In this document: positions 1 to 5,646 of the stretch, one piece after another
Layout of the letters: every line of letters starts with the position of its first letter
Numbering within the stretch: position 1 is the first letter of the stretch
NCBI GenBank assembly: GCA_025355115.1
Contig: JANXLO010000310.1
Span: 1-9,872, forward strand
DNA: 9,872 bases
Reading direction: 5' to 3'
Source of the DNA: Chthonomonadaceae bacterium
Lineage (GTDB): Bacteria; Armatimonadota; Chthonomonadetes; Chthonomonadales; Chthonomonadaceae
Made by a program: the position numbers and the translations under genes
The notes under the pieces: generated by a model
Told to the model about the DNA's origin: nothing
The model's input: the letters and a program-made list of their open reading frames with translations, nothing else
Databases searched by the model: none

Positions 1-53
1 GTTCCTTTCAACGATGAGAAATTGACAGATCCTTTTAAATCGTTGAAAGGAAC
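1..53. repeat. Perfect 15-bp inverted repeat with 23-nt centre
   Basis: The arm GTTCCTTTCAACGAT (1-15) is exactly reverse-complemented at 39-53, separated by 23 mostly AT-rich bases. A perfect 15-bp match at this distance is very unlikely by chance. As RNA it would form a strong stem with a large loop, but no T tract follows on the plus strand, so it is not a typical intrinsic terminator. The left arm starts at the first base of the window, so the repeat may extend further left. It could be an operator, a recombination or mobile-element end, or a processed RNA hairpin; the sequence does not decide between these. Confidence 0.8.
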
Positions 54-107
54 TATTCGCTCTGGGGATGAAATACTCGTATGCTGCACAAGCTGAGGGA
101 GCCTACC

Positions 108-365
108 ATGAAGAGCAAAGTCTCGATCGCAAAGAATATGCTGCTAGTTGCAATCCTGGGCATCCTTGGCTCTGCACTGCTCTGCCTCGGCTATCGCGCC
201 AGCCCGTCGATGCTTGACAAATCGATTTCAATAAGCGAGTTTCGCAGACAGTCACAATTGAGCTCTGCCGTTGAAATGATTGGCATCCTCGCCATTGCCC
301 TAGCCGTAGGCAGTATGCCTCGCCATCGCCGCCGACATCCGCCGACGAAAACTGACGGCGGGTGA
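108..365 (+). CDS. Small two-helix membrane protein, unknown function
   Basis: An 85-residue protein that I do not recognise. The start at ATG 108 is chosen because GAGGGAG (95-101) lies 6 nt upstream; the in-frame ATG at 81 has no comparable ribosome binding site. Residues 11-29 form a Leu/Ile/Ala-rich hydrophobic segment after a short basic N-terminus, and residues 51-70 form a second one, followed by a cluster of Arg and His residues (72-77). This suggests two membrane helices with both ends in the cytoplasm. No catalytic motif or cysteine pair is visible. It lies between the inverted repeat at 1-53 and the convergent DUF433 gene, with 54 bp between the two stops and no obvious terminator. 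It could be a spurious ORF, but the ribosome site and paired helices argue otherwise. Confidence 0.5.
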   Translation: MKSKVSIAKNMLLVAILGILGSALLCLGYRASPSMLDKSISISEFRRQSQLSSAVEMIGILAIALAVGSMPRHRRRHPPTKTDGG

Positions 366-381
366 CAACCAGACAAACCAC

Positions 382-474
382 CTACGCAATTACAGCAATG
401 AGCTGGTCGTTGAGGGATCCTATCTGCCGAATGAGATACCAGGCATGGACGCAAGTTCCATCGAAGAGCAATCT
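382..474 (-). pseudogene. Possible remnant of a PIN-like (DUF5615) toxin
   Basis: In a different frame from the DUF433 gene and overlapping its 3' end, the minus strand reads RLLFDGTCVHAWYLI and then runs to a TAG at 382-384. DUF5615 toxins usually follow DUF433 genes with a slight overlap and begin with a segment like KLLFDENL, so position and the LLFD motif both fit the start of such a toxin. Only about 30 residues are open, and the acidic residues of the rest of the PIN-like fold are absent. This is inferred from one short motif plus gene order; chance similarity is quite possible. Confidence 0.22.
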
Positions 475-704
475 CGTGCAGCAACGGGAGTTGTCATAAA
501 CCTGCGCTCGCGATCGGCGGCGTAAGCCAGGCAAACTTTCAAATCTGCGTGCGTCAGGTCCGGAAAATCTTCGAGGATTTCCTGCTCCGTCATTTCCGAA
601 GCGAGGTATTCAAGAACTTCATAGACGGTGATCCGCAGGCCGCGCACACAGGGTTTGCCCCCGCGCTTGTCCGGTTCGATGGTGATATGGTCGCGATAGT
701 TCAT
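420..704 (-). CDS. DUF433 family protein (antitoxin-like)
   Basis: A 94-residue protein. Residues 1-68 match the DUF433 pattern: an N-terminal ITIEPDKRGGKPCVRG segment, then RITVYEVLEYLASEM, then a second helical unit ending AYAADRERR. Known DUF433 proteins are small HTH-like DNA-binding proteins, usually about 75-80 residues, often found as antitoxins next to a PIN-like DUF5615 toxin. By that precedent this protein would bind its own promoter and neutralise a ribonuclease. The start at 704 is where the family similarity begins; the open frame runs upstream to 884, but that extension is unlike the family. No strong Shine-Dalgarno is visible. The ATG overlaps the stop of a short upstream frame (701-748) in an ATGA arrangement. 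Residues 69-94 extend beyond the usual family end, and no intact toxin gene lies next to it. Confidence 0.8.
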   Translation of the reverse strand: MNYRDHITIEPDKRGGKPCVRGLRITVYEVLEYLASEMTEQEILEDFPDLTHADLKVCLAYAADRERRFMTTPVAARDCSSMELASMPGISFGR

Positions 705-748
705 GTCACGTTCATTCTTTCGCAGTCTGCTTCGACAGCTGCCTTCAT
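701..748 (-). CDS. Very short ORF overlapping the DUF433 start (ATGA)
   Basis: A 15-codon frame (MKAAVEADCERMNVT) whose TGA overlaps the ATG of the DUF433 gene in an ATGA arrangement, typical of translational coupling. A GGAGGAA sequence lies about 12 nt before its ATG, longer than ideal. The same frame stays open upstream to about 845, so it may instead be the tail of a decayed gene that once preceded DUF433. No family is recognisable. Confidence 0.25.
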   Translation of the reverse strand: MKAAVEADCERMNVT

Positions 749-1039
749 TTGTGCATGGCCTTCCTCCGGGATAAAGCCTGCGAAGGCGAGCAAGGAACTG
801 CCGCTCACCCCTGTGGCTGCGTGAGGGAAAGAATCCGAGCGAAGTCAAGCACCTGACGCTGTGGGGCGATGGAAAGAGGAGCAAGATAGCGATGCAATTC
901 CTGCTCGATAATGGGGCTTACCATCAGTTTGCCTCCGTCAGATCTTATCCCGCCCTATAGTACATGTTAGCTGATTTACACAAGTCTCGTTGCGACTGCC
1001 CTGACACGCATGCGGCAAGCGTGGAGCAGGGGATACGCA
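705..1039. other. Gene-poor stretch between DUF433 and the molybdoenzyme
   Basis: No convincing full gene is seen here. The minus strand carries the short frame coupled to DUF433 and its open upstream extension. The plus strand has one open frame from 775 to 960 whose only ATG with a ribosome site is at 892. No tRNA, insertion-sequence end or strong terminator is visible. The stretch most likely holds decayed coding sequence plus the promoter regions of the two divergent flanking genes. Confidence 0.5.
892..960 (+). CDS. 22-codon ORF with good ribosome site, possibly a gene fragment
   Basis: The ATG at 892 is preceded by GAGGAG (876-881) with a 10-nt gap, and the frame ends at TAG 958-960. 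The peptide begins MQFLLDN, which loosely recalls the MKFLLD start of PIN-like DUF5615 toxins, and then diverges. The frame is also open upstream to 775, so it could be the tail of a decayed longer gene. Its orientation is opposite to the DUF433 gene, which is not the usual toxin-antitoxin arrangement. Confidence 0.22.
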   Translation: MQFLLDNGAYHQFASVRSYPAL

Positions 1040-1048
1040 TGGTATAAT
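1040..1048 (+). promoter_or_regulatory. Extended -10 promoter for the molybdoenzyme gene
   Basis: TGGTATAAT is a perfect -10 hexamer (1043-1048) with the TGn extension. No good -35 hexamer lies 16-18 bp upstream, which is common for extended -10 promoters. Transcription would begin around 1055, leaving a leader of only about 15 nt that holds the Shine-Dalgarno AAGGAG (1056-1061). Confidence 0.55.
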
Positions 1049-1068
1049 TTGCGGCAAGGAGAGTGATT

Positions 1069-3186
1069 ATGCTGCGAATTATCAAGACGGCTTGTCCACA
1101 CGACTGCCCGGACACCTGCTCCATGCTGGCGACGGTGGAGGACGGCAGGCTGCTGTGTGTGAGCGGCAATCCGGAGAACCCGTTCACGCGGGGCAACCTG
1201 TGCCGCAAAGTCGCGCACTATGAGGAGCGCGTCTACAGCCCGGATCGCCTGCTGACGCCTTTGCGGCGCGTTGGGAAGAAGGGCGCGGGGGAGTTCGAGC
1301 CGATCTCGTGGGAGGCGGCGATTGCGGAGATCGCGGGCCGCTGGAAGGGGATCATCGCCGAGAGCGGGCCTGAGGCGATTCTGCCCTACTCGTACGCCGG
1401 GACGATGGGCGTCGTCAACATGAGCGCGTGCGATGCCCGCCTGTGGAACCGCATGGGCGCCAGTCAGCTCCTGCGAACCATCTGCTCCTCGGCGGCGGAG
1501 GTCGGGTACGGCTACGTCAACGGCTGGTCGGGCGGCATGGATCCGGAGGACTTTGCCAACAGCCGCTTCATTATCGCCTGGGGCACCAACCTCAGCAGCA
1601 CCAACGTGCATCAGATGCCGTTCGTGCGCGAGGCGCAGGCGAAAGGCGCCACATTCGTCGTCATCGACCCCTACCGCACCCGCACCGCCAATGCCGCCGA
1701 CTGGTTCGTTCAGCCCAAGCCAGGGACCGACGCCGCGCTCGCGCTCGGCATGGCGAACGTGATCTTTCAGGAGAATCTGCACGACCCTGAGTTCCTCGAG
1801 CAAAGCACCGTCGGGTGGGAGGCGTTTCGCGAGCGCTGCGCCGAGTATCCCCTGGAGCGCGTCGCTCAGATCACCGGCCTCGAGGCCGACGAGATCGCCC
1901 GGCTCGCCCGCGCCTACGCCACCAAAACCCCCTCCGCGATCCGGCTCGGCTACGGCCTCTCGCGCAACGGCAACGGCGGCGGCATGATACGCGCCATCGC
2001 CTGCCTGCCCGCCGTCATTGGGGCGTGGGGCAAGCCGGGCAGCGGCCTTCTGCTCTCCACAAGCGCGCACTTTCCGCTCAACAATCGCAATATCAAGCGC
2101 CCCGATCTCGTCCACTCCCCCGACGACGAAAGCGCGATCAAGTGGGGCCGAAGCGTGCCCCGCGCCATCAATATGAACACGATCGGCAAGGCGCTGCTCG
2201 AGACCGCCGACCCGCCCATCCGCGCCCTCTACGTCTACAACTCCAATCCCGCCGCCGTCGCGCCCAACGGCAATTTGGTGCGGCAGGGCCTCCTCCGCGA
2301 GGACCTGTTCACCGTCGTCCACGAGCAGATGATGAGCGACACCGCTCGCTACGCGGACATTCTCCTCCCTGCCACCACGCAGATGGAGCACCTGGATCTG
2401 ATGCGGGCCTACGGACATCTCTACCTCAACCTGTGCCAGCCCGCCGTGCCACCGCTCGGTGAGTCGCGCCCCAACATCGACGTGCTCAACTCGCTGGCCA
2501 AGGCGATGGACTACTCAGACTCGGTGTTCGACGAGACCGCTGAAGAGATCATTCGCGGCGCACTGGTCAGCGACAGTCTCCTGATGGCGGGCATCACCTT
2601 CGAGCATTTGCAGGAGCACGGCTTCGCCAAACTCCGCACAACCACCGAGCCGTTCGTTCCGTACGCCGACTCCGGTTCGGGAGGAGCGCGCGGGTTCAAG
2701 ACGCTCTCCGGCAAGGTGGAGTTCCTCTCGAGCAAAGCGGAGCGAGACGGCTTCGACGCGCTGCCCACCTATGAGCCGCCCGCCGAAAGCGCGGAGGCCG
2801 ACCCCGAGCTGGCCCGGCGCTTCCCAATCAACCTGCTTTCGCCTGCTGCGCACCATTTTCTGAACTCCACTTTCTCCAACCTGCCCTCCCTGCAGAAGTC
2901 CGAGAAGGAGCCGCGCATCTGGGTGCATCCCGACGACGCGGAGTCGAGGGGCATCGCCGACGGCGACTGGCTGCGCGTCTGGAACCGGCGCGGAGAGGTG
3001 AAGCTTCGAGCGGTCGTCAGCGAGAATGTAAAACCCGGCGTGGCCTGGTCGCCCTCCCTCTGGTGGAACCGCGACAGCCCCGACGGCGGCAACGTCAACA
3101 TGCTGACCTCGGATCGCCTCACCGACATGGGCGGCGGCTCGACCTTCCACACCAATCTCGTGCAGTTTGCCCGATGCGCGGAGTAG
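1069..3186 (+). CDS. Molybdopterin (Mo/W-bis-MGD) oxidoreductase with [4Fe-4S] cluster
   Basis: A 705-residue member of the DMSO reductase/BisC-like molybdopterin oxidoreductase family. The N-terminus carries the [4Fe-4S] motif C9-x3-C13-x3-C17 with the fourth ligand at C45. Cys139, in TICSSAAEVG, lines up by context with the Mo-coordinating Cys/SeCys of NapA and formate dehydrogenase. Family hallmarks follow: WGTN and IDPYRTRTA for pterin binding, NSNPAAVAP, and TARYADILLPATTQMEHLDL in the central domains. The C-terminal dinucleotide-binding domain starts near residue 585. No Tat signal precedes the cluster, so the enzyme is cytoplasmic. Start: ATG 1069 lies 7 nt after AAGGAG (1056-1061); the GTG at 1063 is too close to it. 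The substrate cannot be told; no electron-transfer or cofactor-biosynthesis genes are adjacent. Similar stand-alone enzymes, such as the Bacillus YyaE type, are mostly uncharacterised. It is probably cotranscribed with the next two genes. Confidence 0.93.
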   Translation: MLRIIKTACPHDCPDTCSMLATVEDGRLLCVSGNPENPFTRGNLCRKVAHYEERVYSPDRLLTPLRRVGKKGAGEFEPISWEAAIAEIAGRWKGIIAESGPEAILPYSYAGTMGVVNMSACDARLWNRMGASQLLRTICSSAAEVGYGYVNGWSGGMDPEDFANSRFIIAWGTNLSSTNVHQMPFVREAQAKGATFVVIDPYRTRTANAADWFVQPKPGTDAALALGMANVIFQENLHDPEFLEQSTVGWEAFRERCAEYPLERVAQITGLEADEIARLARAYATKTPSAIRLGYGLSRNGNGGGMIRAIACLPAVIGAWGKPGSGLLLSTSAHFPLNNRNIKRPDLVHSPDDESAIKWGRSVPRAINMNTIGKALLETADPPIRALYVYNSNPAAVAPNGNLVRQGLLREDLFTVVHEQMMSDTARYADILLPATTQMEHLDLMRAYGHLYLNLCQPAVPPLGESRPNIDVLNSLAKAMDYSDSVFDETAEEIIRGALVSDSLLMAGITFEHLQEHGFAKLRTTTEPFVPYADSGSGGARGFKTLSGKVEFLSSKAERDGFDALPTYEPPAESAEADPELARRFPINLLSPAAHHFLNSTFSNLPSLQKSEKEPRIWVHPDDAESRGIADGDWLRVWNRRGEVKLRAVVSENVKPGVAWSPSLWWNRDSPDGGNVNMLTSDRLTDMGGGSTFHTNLVQFARCAE

Positions 3187-3218
3187 CGACGGCGCGGCTT
3201 CTCCGTCTCTTTGGATTC

Positions 3219-3224
3219 AGGAGG
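3219..3224 (+). promoter_or_regulatory. Shine-Dalgarno AGGAGG deciding the start at 3230
   Basis: A perfect AGGAGG lies 5 nt before ATG 3230. It rules out the longer reading frame that opens at 3167 inside the end of the molybdoenzyme gene. Confidence 0.8.
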
Positions 3225-3229
3225 ACAAA

Positions 3230-4129
3230 ATGGAAATACTGATCCTGAAGACAGAGGACGAGCTCAGAGCGAAAGCCTTACTTTATGCCCCGATGGTGCA
3301 GACGAAGGAGGAGATGACGACTGCCTCAGCCTCCATGCCGGTGACCAATGAGGAGGCGGAAGTCCTGCTTGCAAGCATCAAGGAGAAGAATCCAGGTGAC
3401 CTGCTGAAGCTGGAGCTCGGCGAAGTCATTGCACTGCTGCGTGTGGAGGGCCAGAAGCGAAGGAGATGCCGCGCTTTGACTCTGTCCTTCTCCGCGGGCA
3501 TCATGCTCCTTTTCCTCGTGCTCGCAGCCTTCAAGCACAACCCAATGTTCATTACCATGTACGGCAGCTATAGCAGCCTTATAGTCGTGGCTCTTGCGGC
3601 GTCACAGAAGCAGAAATCCGCGTCGATCGCCCTTGCGCGTTTCGACGATGTTCGGGCCATTGGCCCTCTTGCGGAGGCGCTGGAGTTCCGCGACAAGACA
3701 GTGACGCCGATCGCCGCGCAGGCTCTGAAGCGGCTGCTGCCCCGCCTCCAAGCCAGCGACTCCCCTCTCCTTAACGCCGCGCAGCGAGCCTGCCTCAACC
3801 GTGCCCTGAACGGCAAGGACGCGGAGCTGACCATCGCCATTCTGAAAGCCTGGGAGCAGGTGGGGGACGAAAGCGCGATCTCACCCGTAAAAAGATTGAC
3901 TGAGGGCATTGGCAGGGGAGCCAGAAACTCGATGGTTGTCGCGGCGGCGCAGGAGTGCCTGCCTTTCCTGTTCCAAAGCGCGTCGCGCCAGCAGGTCGGA
4001 TCGCAGCTTCTTCGCGCGGCAGACGAAATCATCGCTCCCTTCGATGACCTATTGCGGCCCGCCATGCCGCGACCGAGCAGCGATCCGACCGAGCAGCTTC
4101 TCCGGCCAACAAATGGGAACGCACTGTGA
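3230..4129 (+). CDS. HEAT-like repeat membrane protein with LLRP tail (paralogue 1)
   Basis: A 299-residue protein of unknown function. Residues 1-80 are charged and helical. Two hydrophobic helices follow at about 82-101 and 107-124, close enough to form a hairpin that puts both ends on the same, probably cytoplasmic, side. From 138 onward there are HEAT-like helical repeats (FDDVRAIGPLAEALEFRD, then a unit with LKRLLPRL, then one with WEQVGDESAISPVKRL). The tail carries two LLRP motifs 16 residues apart (274-277 and 290-293). The gene starts 43 bp after the molybdoenzyme stop and is followed by a clear paralogue, so all three are probably one operon. HEAT-like folds usually bind proteins; a membrane scaffold is plausible, but nothing shows what it binds. 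No catalytic motif is seen. Confidence 0.8.
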   Translation: MEILILKTEDELRAKALLYAPMVQTKEEMTTASASMPVTNEEAEVLLASIKEKNPGDLLKLELGEVIALLRVEGQKRRRCRALTLSFSAGIMLLFLVLAAFKHNPMFITMYGSYSSLIVVALAASQKQKSASIALARFDDVRAIGPLAEALEFRDKTVTPIAAQALKRLLPRLQASDSPLLNAAQRACLNRALNGKDAELTIAILKAWEQVGDESAISPVKRLTEGIGRGARNSMVVAAAQECLPFLFQSASRQQVGSQLLRAADEIIAPFDDLLRPAMPRPSSDPTEQLLRPTNGNAL

Positions 4130-4174
4130 ATTTGAGGCCGTGCTGTACGGCAGCCATGAGGAATGGAGCGACGG

Positions 4175-5044
4175 ATGCGGGAGGAGATCACGCAGGCAAC
4201 GGAGCAGACCGACGACATCGCCGCACTGATCGGCAGGCTTCAGAGCCGTCGCGCCCGTGCGCGAGCCAGGGCACGTCGCGCACTCGTGCATCGCGGCGCG
4301 GAGGCTCTCCCTGCGATCCGCGAGCTGCTCGAGGCCGAAAGCGCCAGGCGGCGTCGGCGTCGCCCGTTGCAGTTGGCTTACGCCTGGGCGATTTTCGGCC
4401 TCTACATTCTTCTCCAGTGCAACCTCTTCAACCCGCTCGCATGGGGACTGATTCCTGTACTCGGCCTGCTGTTCATCGGGCTGGCGCGTCTCTGCTCAGT
4501 TACTCCCGTTCAAGTGGAGGCGATACGGACGCTGGCGGCGATCGACGACGTTCGGGCCGTTGGGCCGTTGCTGGAGGCACTGGAGTGGCGTGACCTTGCG
4601 AGCTTCACCGGAGTGCAGTCCCTTGCCGCCCAGTCGCTTTCCCGCCTCCTGCCCCGTCTTCGCCAGGAGGACGCCGATCTGCTCGACGACCGCCAGCGTG
4701 CCTGCCTCTATCGCCTCCTGCGTCATCATCCCTCCGACGACCAGACGGAGCTGATCCTCGCTCTCCTCAGCGCGGTCGCGAAAGTCGGGGACACTCGAGC
4801 GGTTGCTCATCTGGAGCGGATGACGCTGGACGTGAGGGGCGGGCCCCCTCGCCAACGGGTGCGTCGCTCCGCGCAGGAGGCCCTGGCTCTTCTGCGCGAG
4901 CGGCTCGGCAGCGCCCCCAGGACGCTTCTCCGCGCCTCGTCCAGCACGCCGGCCAACGAGTACTTGCGGCCCGTAAATACAGCATCCCCATCCACAGACC
5001 CCTCGCAACTGCTCCGCCCCTCCCAAAACGAGAGCGATTCATAG
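4175..5044 (+). CDS. HEAT-like repeat membrane protein with LRP-motif tail (paralogue 2)
   Basis: A 289-residue paralogue of the preceding gene: both share DDVRA(I/V)GPL.EALE.RD, then AAQ.L.RLLPRL, then QRACL, in the same order. An Arg/Ala-rich N-terminal HEAT-like unit (residues about 14-53, with RGAEALPAIRELL) is better preserved here than in paralogue 1. Two hydrophobic helices lie at about 65-82 and 85-104, with further HEAT-like repeats from about 123. The tail has three related motifs: LLRA (251-254), YLRP (263-266) and LLRP (279-282). Start: ATG 4175 is chosen because GGAG (4165-4168) lies 6 nt upstream; ATG 4163, four codons longer, directly abuts GAGGA and is less likely. It lies 45 bp after paralogue 1 and ends before the hairpin at 5076-5105. 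Function is unknown; the tandem duplication suggests a heteromeric pair. Confidence 0.8.
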   Translation: MREEITQATEQTDDIAALIGRLQSRRARARARARRALVHRGAEALPAIRELLEAESARRRRRRPLQLAYAWAIFGLYILLQCNLFNPLAWGLIPVLGLLFIGLARLCSVTPVQVEAIRTLAAIDDVRAVGPLLEALEWRDLASFTGVQSLAAQSLSRLLPRLRQEDADLLDDRQRACLYRLLRHHPSDDQTELILALLSAVAKVGDTRAVAHLERMTLDVRGGPPRQRVRRSAQEALALLRERLGSAPRTLLRASSSTPANEYLRPVNTASPSTDPSQLLRPSQNESDS

Positions 5045-5075
5045 CGCATGCCCTCTGCAAAAGATCACGCATGAA

Positions 5076-5105
5076 AACGCCCTCCTCCGAGGGGAAGAGG
5101 GCGTT
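5076..5105 (-). terminator. Hairpin terminator at a convergent gene junction
   Basis: AACGCCCTC (5076-5084) pairs perfectly with GAGGGCGTT (5097-5105) across a 12-nt loop that can extend the stem by about three more pairs. Read on the minus strand, the stem runs into TTTTC, giving a modest intrinsic terminator for the response regulator unit. On the plus strand it is followed by only TTATCAA, so termination of the HEAT gene transcript there is less certain; the element may still work both ways. Confidence 0.7.
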
Positions 5106-5126
5106 ATCAACAATTGCCCGGGCGCG

Positions 5127-5516
5127 TCAGTTATACTCTGCAGGGCCGATCTGCTCGTGTATCGTATTCAGAAGGTCGGTCGGGTTGACCGGCTTGGGCA
5201 GGTAGCAGATCGCGCCGCGCTGCTCCGCCTCTAGAATGTCCGCATCACGGGAGCGCGCCGACAGCATCACGACGGGAATCGCCTTGAGCTTCTCATCCGT
5301 TTTGATCTGCATCAACATCTCGAAGCCGTCCATATAGGGCATGATGCCGTCCAGCAGTATCAGGTCGGGCAGAGGATCCGCCTTGCGCAGAAGCTGCATT
5401 GCCTCCAGCCCGTCGGAGGCCGTTAGCACGGTATAGCCTGCTTTCAGCAGGTTGACCTGCACCAGCCGCACGATCAGCGGCTCATCATCCACGGTAAGAA
5501 TCACTCGTTTTGCCAC
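5127..5516 (-). CDS. Single-domain response regulator (CheY-like receiver)
   Basis: A 129-residue stand-alone receiver domain. The acidic pocket is D10-D11-E12, the phosphoacceptor is D56 in LLDGIMPYMDG, the switch residue is S86 in MLSAR, and the conserved lysine is K108 in LPKP. Phosphorylation by a histidine kinase would be expected, with signalling by protein contact because no output domain is attached. No kinase gene is in the window. The start is GTG 5514-5516, with GAGG about 10 nt upstream (a slightly long gap). A short frame (5519-5584) ends 2 nt before this start, which may couple translation. It lies 130 bp downstream of the terminase gene on the same strand with no terminator between, so the two may share a transcript; the hairpin at 5076-5105 ends the unit. 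Confidence 0.93.
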   Translation of the reverse strand: MAKRVILTVDDEPLIVRLVQVNLLKAGYTVLTASDGLEAMQLLRKADPLPDLILLDGIMPYMDGFEMLMQIKTDEKLKAIPVVMLSARSRDADILEAEQRGAICYLPKPVNPTDLLNTIHEQIGPAEYN

Positions 5517-5518
5517 TT

Positions 5519-5584
5519 CTATCCGCCCTCTTCCGCCTGCTCAGTCTGTACGGCACTACGCATGCCTTTCAGATTCGTCGTCAC
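5519..5584 (-). CDS. 21-codon ORF ending 2 nt before the response regulator
   Basis: A GTG-initiated frame (MTTNLKGMRSAVQTEQAEEGG) preceded by GGAGG about 10 nt and AAGG 4 nt upstream. Its TAG ends 2 nt before the GTG of the response regulator, compatible with a coupled leader peptide. The same frame stays open upstream with protein-like codons, so it could also be the 3' part of a small gene broken by a frameshift. No family is recognised. Confidence 0.3.
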   Translation of the reverse strand: MTTNLKGMRSAVQTEQAEEGG

Positions 5585-5639
5585 ATCGCCTTGTTCCTCC
5601 GCGCTCTTCTCGCTGGATGGCCGCCTCGATGTCCGGCAA
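5556..5639 (-). pseudogene. 27-codon fragment, possibly the 5' part of a frameshifted small gene
   Basis: Starting at TTG 5637-5639, just after the terminase stop, the frame reads LPDIEAAIQREERGG and ends at TAG 5556-5558. It overlaps the 5' part of the frame that ends at 5519. Together they look like one small charged, helical protein split by a single shift near 5590-5600. No strong ribosome site is seen for the TTG, and the peptide is not recognised. Confidence 0.2.
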
Positions 5640-5646
5640 TCTCGCG

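Noticed and set aside
1..53. CRISPR repeat at the left edge
   Set aside because: The two copies are inverted, not direct, and no further copies or regular spacers follow.
1063..1065. GTG start for the molybdoenzyme
   Set aside because: It leaves almost no spacing from AAGGAG (1056-1061); ATG 1069 has the usual 7 nt.
976..2418. 480-codon open frame on the minus strand
   Set aside because: It lies antisense to the clear molybdoenzyme gene, is Arg/Gly/Ala/Val-rich with no recognisable domain, and is explained by GC-biased third positions of the real gene.
2515..3150. 211-codon open frame on the minus strand
   Set aside because: Antisense shadow of the C-terminal part of the molybdoenzyme; no motif or ribosome site.
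4137..4151. GCCGT-GCTGT-ACGGC hairpin between the two HEAT genes
   Set aside because: Only five base pairs and no T tract; too weak to call a terminator or operator.
4126..4593. 155-codon plus-strand frame overlapping the second HEAT gene
   Set aside because: Arg/Ser-rich out-of-frame reading; the overlapping frame keeps clear similarity to its paralogue.
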